From: Bathynomus jamesi
Taxonomy: Eukaryota > Arthropoda > Malacostraca > Isopoda > Cirolanidae
DNA: 64,000 bases
Assembly: GCA_023014485.1 (NCBI GenBank)
Contig: JAJOZX010001566.1
Span: 111,001-175,000 of the forward strand
Direction: 5' to 3'
The translations under genes were made by a program, and so were the position numbers. The notes beneath the pieces are model-generated. The model was given only the letters and a program-made list of their open reading frames with translations. It ran no database searches and had not been told where the DNA came from. Positions 10,651-19,660 of the stretch are shown here, one piece after another. Within the stretch, counting starts at the first letter, position 1. Each line of letters begins with the position of its first letter.

Positions 10651-11939
10651 TTTTTATTTTCACAATTTTATTTTCACATCTGATAAATTATAAACACATC
10701 ACTTCTCAACATAGTCTCCCTGTTTCTCAATACACTTAGTCCAGCGATCTACGAGCTTCCTAATGCCATCACAAAAGAATGTTTATGGCCGTGTGCGTAA
10801 CCAGTCATGCACCGCCTCCTTCAGGTCATAATCGCCTTGGAATCGCTGACCTCTCAAAGCGTCTTTTAGTGGTCCAAACAGGTAAAATCCGAAGGTGCCA
10901 GGTCTGGACTGTAGGCTGGATGGTCGACAACTTCAAATTTAAGTTCTTGAAGGCATTTTCTAGTCAGTGCAGCGGTATGAGGGCGCGCATTGTCGTGTAA
11001 CAGAATAACACCTTCCGACAATCTTCCTCTCCGTTTTGTGCGAATTGCTTGCTTTAACTCATTCCGAAACATGTCAGAATACGATGCACTTGTTACTGTA
11101 GTTCCACGCTCTAGATAATGTTCAAGGATAGGGCCTCGTGTATCCCAAAACAGTGTTAGCATAACTTTACCTGCTGACGGCTGCGCTTTGAACTTCCTTG
11201 CAACGGGAGATGTTGGATGCTTCCATTGCATGCTCTGTCGTTTGCTTTCTAGTTCATAGTTATGGATCCAGGTTTCATTTGCAGTGATAATGCGCTCCAA
11301 AAAGTTCTCACCTTCATTATGATACCGCGCCAAAAGACGAGAGCAGACGTCCATACGATTACGCTTGTGCTCTTCTGTCAAGTGTTTGGCCACCCATCTT
11401 GCACAAACCTTGTGAAAGCCAAGAATGTCATGAACTATCGAATAGGCTGACCCTTGACTGATGTCTAATGAAGATGCAATTTCTTTTATTATTAATCTTC
11501 TGTCATCGAAAATCATGGCTCTGGCTTCTTCCTACTTGTCACCACTGGTTGATGTTGACGGTCGTCCTGAGCGCTGAGCATCTGTCACACATGTCCGACT
11601 TTCCTTGAACATTTGAATCCACTCGTACACACTTCACCGTGGTAACGCATTATTCCCATACTGAGCAAATAAACGCGTGTGAATTTCAGCTCCTTTCACA
11701 CCTTCTGCCCACAAAAAACGAACCACGATCTCTGTTCTTCCAGAGTACAAATTGAAAGCGGCTCAGCCATGCTCACTACTCGTACGATATGTGACAGCTA
11801 CGAGTAGCCTAAATAAGCCTATACTGTTGCTAGCCTAAATAAGCATATATATCTGTTTGGTTCGTTATTACGAGTATATATTATATATATTATATTATCA
11901 CTAAAATAAAAAGTACGGATACTTACTGAAGTACCCTCG
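10624..11939 (-). mobile_element. Mariner (DD34D) inserted in the RTE element
   Basis: TIRs CGAGGGTAATTCAATAAGTA and its near reverse complement, with TA duplicated at 10622-10623 and 11940-11941. Removing the 1316-bp element and one TA rejoins the RTE reading frame region, so the mariner is younger than the RTE copy. Confidence 0.93.
10866..11790 (-). pseudogene. Mariner transposase, DD34D
   Basis: Start MAEPLSI at about 11770. The N-terminal third is broken by stops and frame changes (11517-11770). The long frame 10866-11516 carries FDDRRLIIKEIA, then ITANETWIHNYE (the catalytic D replaced by N in the usual TxDExW word), LHDNARPHTA and HPAYSPDLAPSDF. The second and third D are 34 residues apart, as in classic mariners. 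The protein would bind the TIRs and move the element. The broken N-terminus and the D-to-N change indicate a dead copy. Confidence 0.88.
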
Positions 11940-12062
11940 TACTTCTCCGGCACTAATTTTTCCCTTAAACACCTCCACAACTCTTGCCTCGGTACTCTGT
12001 CATACTCCTTCCCTAGATCTATGGACACTATGTGCAATTCTGCCCCTCTCTATATCTTTTTA

Positions 12063-13835
12063 TCAACTGTCTAAGTGCAAAAATGGCATCCGTTGTCCGT
12101 CTTCCTGGACATCTCCCTTCCCTTTAAATATTGGGACCAGTATGTTTTTCCTCCATTCTTCTGGCACTCTCTCCTGGTCATATATCTTGCACATCAAATC
12201 GCTAAGGATGTCTACTCCTTCCACCCCTAAACTTTTCCAAACTTCCACTGGTATCTCATCAGGCCCTGTAGCCTTCCCATTTTTCATTGTGTCCAATGCT
12301 CTCTCCACCTCTTCTCTTCCCACACACATAATCATTCCTTCGTTTGGTAACCCTTTTTCTCTTATCAATCTAAAATTTTCCTCATTCAACAACCTTTCAA
12401 AATAAACCTTCCACCGTGCCTTAATATCCTGCATATTAGAGATCACTCCACCATGCTCATCTTTTATTTGCCTTATATGTGTAATATCCTTAGTTGCCTT
12501 ATCTCTTGCCTTTGCTATTTTAAGTACTTTCTTTTGCCCTTCTCTTGTTTCAAGTTCCTCATATACATCTCTGTATGCTTCGCTTTTGGCCTTTGCCACC
12601 GCAGTCTTAGCTTCTTCCTTCGCTCTCCTATACCTCTCTTTGTCTTGGTTTTCCCCTGTGTTGACCCATGCCTTCCACGCTTTTTTCTTCTCTCTCACTT
12701 TATCCTGCACTTCTTCACTCCACCACCAAGTTTCTTTATCTTTCTGGCGGTTCCCAGATGACACTCCCAGCACCTCTCTTCCTTCTTTCCTTATTACTTT
12801 AGCATTTTTCCACCACCAGTCATCAACGTCGTCCAATCCTTGTATTCTTAATTCCCTCATTACCCTCCCTCTAAAGGCCTCGTACTTTTGTTCCTTCAAT
12901 TTCCACCATCTGATTTTAGGTACAATATTTGGCCTACCTCTTCTAGTTCCATTTACCCTTAGGTCCATTACCATAACACAATGCTATGGTGTTACTTCTT
13001 TACCCTGGATCACCTTACAATTCACAACTTCTTTCAACTTAGATCTTGAATACTGCTCATAGTCAATCTGGGATTCACGTCCGCCACTCTTATCCGTGAT
13101 CAGATGTTCCCGTCTCTTTTCGAGGAAGGTATTTGCAATTGCCATGTCATATGCTATTGCAAAATCAATTATTCTTTCCCCATCCTGGTTCCGTCTACAC
13201 ACTCTGTCCACCACGCACTGTACCTACTCCATCGTTGCCATTCCCAACATGGCCATTGAAGTCTCTTCCGATCACTACACGCTTATGGTCAGGCATAGCA
13301 TGCATTTCCTGGCCAACTCCGCTCCAAAAATCCTCCTTTTCCTGCTCATCATATCACCCCTGCGGTACATACACACTCAGTATATTTACCACATCTCCGC
13401 CGCATTCAATTTTCACCTTGATCATTCTATCATTCACTCGTTTGACCTCTAGTACATTCTCCTTTACTTCTTTCGAGAGAATATTCCCAACACCATTCCT
13501 TCCCCTGCTCTGATGTGCCACGTTAATAAAATTTATAGCCAGCACCAATCTCCCTGGCTTTATTCCCTCTCCATCTAGTCTCCTGAACACACAACACCTG
13601 CATCCTCCTCCTCTCCATCAGATCCACTACCTCCCTTGGGCGTCCCGTCATACTACCAACATTCAGTGTTCCAAATCTCACTCCCGTCTCCCCCTGAGCT
13701 CCCTTCTTTAGCTGTACCGGCTCACGATACAGTAGCCCTCGTCCATTTTCCGCAGAGTTAGGGCGATATGTCTGCGCGTCGCCTCCAGGGTACGCCCTAG
13801 CTCTATTTGCTCTATCTACATTGGCTGTCATTCCA
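12063..13835 (-). pseudogene. RTE polyprotein, endonuclease and RT N-terminal half
   Basis: APE-type endonuclease pieces appear in three frames: FGTLNVGSMTGR (about 13.68 kb), GVGNILSKEV and NILSVYVPQG (about 13.5-13.36 kb), then SQIDYEQYSRSKLKEVVNCK (about 13.08 kb). The long frame 12063-12974 covers the basic linker and the start of RT (NGKATGPDEIPVEVWKSLG, ILVPIFKGKGD). The endonuclease nicks the target and RT copies the element RNA onto it. Stops and frame changes make it inactive. Antisense open frames on the plus strand here are shadows. Confidence 0.82.
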
Positions 13836-14092
13836 TAAGGTTTTGGTAAGCAAAAGTTTTACGGCCGGATGCCCTTCCTGACGCCAACCCTCCCCATTTA
13901 TCCGGGCTTGGGACCGGCATGAGTACCCCGATTTGGGGCACCCATGGCCATAGCCAATAAAATACCAATAAAAAGGAAAAACGGTATCGTCCGAGCCCTT
14001 ATCGTGAGCATTTAACAGACACTGATAATGTGCTCTTAAATGCACACGAAAGTGCTCGGTCGATAGTGCTTGTCCTTTTTTTAGTGGCTTTC

Positions 14093-14093
<1 letters not shown>

Positions 14094-14161
<68 letters not shown>

Positions 14162-14163
14162 TG

Positions 14164-14195
<32 letters not shown>

Positions 14196-14243
14196 GGGAT
14201 TATCACACGCACATACACACATATATATTTATATATGGGATTA

Positions 14244-14310
<67 letters not shown>
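14094..14310. repeat. (TA)n and (CA)n microsatellite block
   Basis: Long (TA)n with short interruptions, then (CA)n at about 14244-14290, then (TA)n up to the end of the next transposon. It yields meaningless Tyr/Ile/His/Thr open frames. Confidence 0.95.
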
Positions 14311-14311
<1 letters not shown>

Positions 14312-14440
14312 TAGGGTGGTCCAAAAGGTTAAAGCATCGACTAAGTTCTCTCCACAAGGTTGCTTTTATGCCTCTTGGTGTGGACAGTATTTGTGCAAAG
14401 TTTCACGTTATTCGGTTAATATTTAGGGGTCGCCCCACTT
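14311..14440. repeat. Left TIR of the D/D/CxxH/E transposon
   Basis: Terminal GGGTGGTCC and inner ATATTTAGGGGTCGCCCC are matched in inverted order at 16866-17005. The middle shares shorter words such as CTCCACAAG, GTGGACA and TGTGCAAA. Confidence 0.75.
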
Positions 14441-14563
14441 GCCCCCTTTTTGAAAATTTGGGAAAATATATAGACAACTGAATAACTAAATTTTTTTTTT
14501 GGTTCTCAAAGAATATGAAAGAAAACAGTAAGACAATAGGACATGATAATGGGTGTATCTTCA

Positions 14564-16819
14564 TTATTTCTTCTGCATCAGAGTTGCCTTGGATGGTATT
14601 GGTATCTGTTTTCGGTGGGCGGCTACGAGTTGTAGGAGGTACTGCTTCTGGTCCTCGTTTCGTGTCAAAGTGTCATTGTAGCGTTGTGCGAGAGCAATAC
14701 CTCGCTCGGCAGCATCATTGACGACTTTCATCTTTAAGGCGCGATCTCTAAGTTCCCTGTAGTTCTTGTCATTTGGCCATTCCCGTGGATCTTTTTGAAG
14801 TAACTGGCGCGCTTCCTCCTTACCTCCAACTTTCAAGGCATCAAAGAGGGTCAATGTCCTTTTCGTGACGAAGGATGCCACATCATTTTCAACACCAGCT
14901 TCCGCCATGTCGATTCGTCGGGGGCAGCCATTCTTTTGGGGATGTTGGAGGTGTTGAACCATTCTCCTTTTGGTATCAGGATCGATCCTATTATCGAAGA
15001 AGGCCAGTCCAATCAGATGCTCTGACAAGTACCACAGGTGGCGTCTTAGAGCTGTCTTCGCCGCTTGTGCAGCTCCTCCGTGTGGATATTTTTCCAGAAG
15101 ATGCAGCATTTTGAGATCATTGAGAGGAGCTTGTGTCCCCATTGGCGCTTCATGCCAGTACTTGACGTAAATCAGACTGACAAATAAAGCCAGCTGAGTC
15201 ACGTTTCGTTCTTCGCGTGCTGTGAGCTTGAATTGATAGTGAAAGAGGTAGATTTTGAGCGCATAAATCGCCTTCGCCATCCATCTCGCGTGGTGCATGG
15301 GACCCGGAGCTCGGATAAAGAGTTGACCACCAGTCTTTCCCCCCAGGAAGAGCAAAGATAGTTCAAGGAACTCCTTGTAGTCGTCACGAGGTTGGCTTGC
15401 CTGAAGAGCGTTAGGTAAGTAAGTGAGCATCTCTTTTCTCATCTCTTGGAGTTGAGGGTTCTCGAACAAGCTGTCCGATGTTGAGACAAATGCTTCGTGG
15501 GAGAGAGATGGCCATTCCTTTTGAAATCGCTTAAAAAGGCCTGTTTCAGGACTTCCTGTTGAGCCAAATATTGAGGCAAAGACATCAGCAAGTACGACTT
15601 CAAGTATATGATGTCGACAACCAATCCAAACTAGCTCGTGACCCAATGCTTCTTCAATCCTGACACAGGCTCCGCGATGTAAACCCGTGTTTGACGCAGT
15701 GGTATCGAAGACGAGACCTCTCACTTGCTGTTCCACGTTCCATAATTTCATAGTTTGAAGGCATGCCTGGGCCTGTGCTTCTCCAGTTTCTTGTTTCATC
15801 TTTGGGACACCAAGCAGCTTCTCCTGTCCATTGAATGTTATAAGGATTGCTATCCGATGCACATTCGTCTTCTTCCCTTCAATGCCGGGGAGAAGCTTTC
15901 CGTCCCAATGGAGAAGGACAGGGTCTTCTAGAGAGAATGATTCTAGGTCTTCTCGAGCTGCCTGTTCTCGCCCACTTTCTCTGTAGCGATGAATAGAGCT
16001 CCGAGAGCACGTCATCCCAGACAGATCATGCCCCGCGGCCTGTAATACAGCTCCAGTTACGAAAACAGCATTCCGGTCAGAAAGATTGGTGCGATCCATT
16101 GCTCCAATGACTTCTGGAGATTGGAAAATGTTCGTAACCTTGTTCTTGGGACGCTTTGGTGCCGGAGCTTCAGACGAAGAAGGAATCGGAACCGATGGTC
16201 TATAGTCGTCGTCGTCTTGCGAAAAAAGGGAAGAAGAAGAAGAGGAAAGATCAATTGATGACACTCCTGCTTCTTCCAAATCTTTCTGTGTTGCTTCATG
16301 CCTTGCCTTCCTCTTGGCTTCCTTCTCCATTCTGGATCGCTTTCTGTCCTCTTGTGTAGTCGTTTCCTTATCAATGCCAGCCATGCTGCAAGAATTGACG
16401 TCCTTGCGCTGCATGGACAGGAAATTTCGGTCCTCAACGTTGACGATTGTGCTCATGGCATCAGTGGTTGCGATGTCAAACAGTTCCTGGATGTCCGCTT
16501 TGAAGATGTCTTCATTCATTCTATCGCTGGCACGTTGCCTGGTCCTGTGCTTCTTGAGTGTTTTGTAGCGGTCTAAAAGCTTTGAAAGCTTACGGACACA
16601 GGAGTCGATCCGTTGAGTTGGGATCCGCGCTCGGGTCCAGACTTCAATCACCCTCTGGCATGCCTGGTTCAGACTGTCGGAGGTGGTTTGCTTTTGATTG
16701 ATGTGGTGGTATTACCCCAAGAGGAGGGCGTCAAGGCATGTAGGGAGCCTTGACATGGATAAAGTTCCAGTTGCCATCCCTAGAAGCCAAACTTTTGGAA
16801 TTGATCGAGTTTGAGCCAT
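14564..16819 (-). pseudogene. Large D/D/CxxH/E putative transposase, one in-frame stop
   Basis: The frame starts at ATG 16819 (MAQTRSIPKVW) and runs 751 codons to 14564 with a single stop, TAA at 16712-16714 (codon 36). The rest is open. Residues from that ATG: basic N-terminal region to about 190 with a Ser/Asp-rich stretch, then LHWDGKLLPG (D306), LVFDTTASNTG (D372), GCRHHILE (C401, H404), APGPMHHARWMAK (about 485-497) and VVNDAAERG (E705). D, D, CxxH and a late E match the layout of RNase H-fold transposases of the (C/D)xxH type (hAT, P, Kolobok and others). Catalysis is inferred. The stop at codon 36 follows GGG, so GGGTAA could also be a 5' splice site. The frame without that stop would begin at a GTG (16651), which is not a credible start. 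Found between TIRs with no other gene. Confidence 0.72.
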
Positions 16820-16863
16820 CGGACCTACGGAAGAAAAAGTACATTATATAATATATATATTCA

Positions 16864-17005
16864 GAGTGGGGCGACCTCTAAATATTCACCAATCACGCTG
16901 CAATTTTGCACAGACCATGTGGACACTAAATGGACAAACACCACACTTGTGGAGACTATCTAAGACAATTTTGAAATTTCCCCCTATGGATTTGGACCAC
17001 CCTAA
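16864..17005. repeat. Right TIR of the D/D/CxxH/E transposon
   Basis: GTGGGGCGACCTCTAAATAT at 16866-16885, then a diverged middle, then GGACCACCC at 16994-17002. Inverted match to 14311-14440. Confidence 0.75.
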
Positions 17006-17084
17006 TATATATATATATATATATAATATATATATATATTATATATATATTATATATATATATATGTATGTATACAGTATATAT

Positions 17085-17220
17085 AGGGTGTTATCAAATT
17101 ATGTTTCACAAACTAGTATACATATTCAGGACTTCAAAGTGAACAAAAAAGTCCCTATGAACATAAATCCGCAATCGCTTCGTTTCCGAGGTACATTGCT
17201 TTTTTGCCGAGGACGATGCT

Positions 17221-17225
<5 letters not shown>
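17085..17225. mobile_element. Fragment with AGGGTGTTATCAAATTATG end
   Basis: Begins at a TA-flanked AGGGTGTTATCAAATTATG and includes CGCTTCGTTTCCGAGGTAC. It looks like the tip of a DNA transposon but has no partner end. Weak support. Confidence 0.3.
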
Positions 17226-17250
<25 letters not shown>

Positions 17251-17251
<1 letters not shown>

Positions 17252-17574
17252 GTTAACCCCTCTGTCTATGGCCTTGGTCGGTTCGAATTTGACGTGGGTT
17301 CTGGTTAGGCGGCAGCAACGGATTTGTTACTCTGGTGTAGCTGGTACCGTGTAGGGAATCGCAGTATTTTCTTCTATACTACTCTCCGATTTCTTCTTGT
17401 AGTGGGTCGTTGGATTCTGTGGAGCTTACTAAATTCTCTGAAGGTTCCCCGATTCTTCTTGTAACGTATCGGGAATTAATTTTCTCTATTTAAGACTAAG
17501 TTCTCTGAAGAGAGCAAGGCTCGAAGGAGAAGACAAATATTTTCGCTTACTGTAGTTTTACTGCTAAAATGTTA
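17251..17574. other. Unassigned; possible LTR piece
   Basis: Starts TGTTAACCCC directly after (TA)n and ends near TGTTACA before the next element. It has pyrimidine-rich unit-like words (TTCTTCTTGTA twice). No coding sequence. An LTR fragment is possible, not shown. Confidence 0.25.
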
Positions 17575-18071
17575 CAAGTAATGGGTCTTTTCCATTTGGC
17601 GGCAGGCGGTTTTTTTAACCAAATTTTCACCAGTAATACTTTTTTGTGTGCTAAATACGAATCTAACTCTTTTTTGAGAAATTAAAGGAAAATATCGGTA
17701 AAAAGATTTTAAATACGAACTACTTTATACCGCGCACGAACTATTTACACTGCGAAATTCTATATATTTTTGCAATAATATAATTATAGTATTGTATTAT
17801 ATAATAATTTATTAATTTATATTATATTAATTATTTTATGAATATTAATTATTTGTTTATATAAATTTAATTATTCCAAAATCTGTAGAATAATTATGGC
17901 AACTCGATATGATTAAGCATTCCGCGCGATTCATTATTGTTTCTGGACATAACGAGTAAATCATGGACGTGAATTATAATTTACAGTAGATTTTTGTGAA
18001 TATTATATCAGAAGAAGATGCAGTGAAATTTTTTCGGTAATTATGTGTTTTAAGTAACAGTCATTTTACAC

Positions 18072-18249
18072 ACCAAAATACATTTTTCTAGTAGTATTTG
18101 ATGTGATTTGTTCAAATATGACCTCCATTTCCGTCGGAAATGAGATCCAACAAAGCTATAGTACTTTGAAGTTTGGCCCATTTCAAGGGAAATGGAGGTC
18201 AAAATCTAAGCAAAACACCTCAAATATTACTAGGAAAATGTATTTTGGT
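18072..18249. repeat. Internal inverted repeat A
   Basis: Arms about 18072-18132 and 18187-18249 (ACCAAAATACATTTTTCTAG... against ...CTAGGAAAATGTATTTTGGT), imperfect, spacer about 54 bp. Lies inside the Mutator-like element. Confidence 0.8.
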
Positions 18250-18252
18250 ATT

Positions 18253-18279
18253 AATTAACCTAACCTAACCTTACCTAAC
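18253..18279. repeat. Short TAACC-type tract
   Basis: TTAACCTAACCTAACC followed by a degenerate unit. The TTAGG/CCTAA unit is the arthropod telomere repeat, but the tract is only about five units long. Confidence 0.5.
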
Positions 18280-18298
18280 ATGAATATGTTATTACATT

Positions 18299-18499
18299 AT
18301 CATTTGTATAATTTAGGTCTCGGGGGTACGGGGGCGGAGCCCCCGTAAAGATCACGCATCACAAATTGATCGATTGAACGACATTTTAGCGTCGGAAATT
18401 CAAAATAAAAAATATAACCCGATACCGATCAATTTGTGATGCGTGATCTTTACGGGGGCTCTGCCCCCGTACCCCCGAGACCTAAATTATACAAATGAT
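18299..18499. repeat. Internal inverted repeat B with GC-rich arms
   Basis: Arms 18299-18372 and 18426-18499 are nearly perfect complements (one G/A difference in the CGGAGC/CAGAGC word) around a 53-bp spacer. Each arm contains the hairpin CGGGGGC-GGAG-CCCCCG in otherwise AT-rich DNA. Probably a small element inserted in the larger one, or part of its ends. Confidence 0.85.
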
Positions 18500-18761
18500 G
18501 CGAATTTATTTGGCGGAAGCGTAATGAAAACGAAGATATATTTAGAAAAATATTAAAGGATATAGCTGATTTCAAATAAATATTTCCCTTTCGTACGCCG
18601 TATAAAGTAGTTCGTATTTAAAATCTTTTTTTTCGATATTTTCCTTTCATTTCTCTCAAAAAAGAATGTTAGATTCGTATTTAGCACACAAAAAAGTATT
18701 ACTGGTGAAAATTTGGTTAAAAAAAACCGCCTGCCGCCAAATGGAAAAGATCCCAAGTAAT

Positions 18762-19637
18762 GTTCAGCCTCTAAGTTAGATCAGCCAAATCAGAATGAAT
18801 ATTTGAAAAATTACATGAGTTTATATACCCAAATTTTGTTGACATCATTATTATTTAATGTTGACTTGTTTTGTTTTTATTCTCAATAGGCTGCATTATT
18901 TTGCAAAATATTTGAAGGTAAGGTAAATATTTTAGCTGTAGCAACGTCTAAACAGATAAGCAAGATATTTGAAGATGAAGCCATATTTTTATTTTAAACC
19001 GCATATTGACAGATCTGATGTTATCGTGATCTGCCGAGTTAACTAAAAATGGAAATTGAAATATACATTTTATTATGAATTACACTTAAACATGCAGATG
19101 AGCAAAATTTAAAGGCTTAAGATTTAAAATTAAACGTTAAGCAAGACATGATTTCATCTTTTATAACGAAGAGAGAATGTATACAGAAAATGAACATTGC
19201 AGTAATTAATCAGGTTTCATTATTAAGCTAAGTCTAAGAAAATGATTAAGTAATTTAAAAAGAAACAACTCACCAATTATTTGGCAGAAATAAATAGAAA
19301 GCAAATCAAAAATTTAGCCAAACTCGCGTCAGCGTTATGCGATTTTGGTCTCTGTGTCAAAATGAATGTATGAATATAAATGTATACAGATATAAGTATT
19401 ACATGAATATAACACTGGTATGCATCAATTTTGCTGTCAAGGGTTTTGTAAGTGATTCTTATAGAGTTTTTCCTGCTGATTTCGAATCTGCAATCCGTTT
19501 TTCTCAATCAGCTCAGGTTATCCGGCTATGGCCTCATAAGTAAAATAGAATTTTCGTGATTTTGTCAAAGCGGAATTGGAACAGTAACATCTATCATCAC
19601 TTGTTTCACTTGTATAATATCTTTTTTTACTTTTCAG
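18762..19637. other. AT-rich stretch, no gene seen
   Basis: Nothing supported. A sequence near 19361 (TCAAAATGAATGTATGAATATAAATG) resembles 24345-24400, so some of it is repetitive. Confidence 0.5.
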
Positions 19638-19660
19638 GCATATAGATAAAATATTTCATA

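Larger units (their letters stand above)
9641..14048 (-). mobile_element. RTE-type non-LTR retrotransposon, cut by a mariner
   Basis: A nearly full-length minus-strand element: endonuclease near 13.8-13.0 kb, linker and RT at 12.97-11.95 kb, then RT and C-terminal region at 10.65-9.67 kb. The words GTLNVGSMTGR, VQETRWRG, NGKATGPDEIP, FADDVV and RWFGH are those of RTE/BovB-type proteins. A mariner (10624-11939) splits the RT. A further deletion removes the RT stretch between the IFKGKGDVQED and FALRQLI regions near 12075. 5' end uncertain. Confidence 0.82.
14311..17005 (-). mobile_element. D/D/CxxH/E-type DNA transposon, best copy
   Basis: Ends read TTAGGGTGGTCC (14311) and GGACCACCCTAA (to about 17005), inside (TA)n tracts. 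The left subterminal block (to 14438) and the inverted right block (from 16866) both contain ATATTTAG(G/A)GGTCGCCCCAC. TIRs are therefore about 125-140 bp, conserved at tip and inner edge but diverged between. One large minus-strand gene fills the interior. Flanking sequence is TA repeat, so a TA duplication is possible but cannot be proven. Two decayed relatives lie at 27.2-31.7 kb and 44.6-46.4 kb. Class II is clear from structure; superfamily is not established. Confidence 0.82.
17584..18752. mobile_element. Mutator-like foldback element with long TIRs
   Basis: TIRs of roughly 150-175 bp begin GG(GA)TCTTTTCCATTTGGCGG at both ends (17584 onward and back from 18752). CAAGTAATG is present directly on both sides (17575-17583 and 18753-18761), a perfect 9-bp target duplication, as made by Mutator-like elements. 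The interior holds two further inverted repeats and a TAACC tract but no gene, so it would depend on a transposase elsewhere. Confidence 0.82.

Noticed and set aside
12142..13513. Plus-strand open frames of 76-158 codons
   Set aside because: They are antisense shadows of the minus-strand RTE gene, whose codon pattern leaves the other strand open.
14030..14314. Open frames rich in Tyr-Ile or Thr-His
   Set aside because: They are translations of (TA)n and (CA)n repeats; the same holds for frames at 5836, 33359, 37474, 38864, 51943 and 58375.
16651..16653. GTG at 16651 as the transposase start
   Set aside because: Homologous N-terminal sequence continues in frame upstream to ATG 16819; GTG starts are not expected here.
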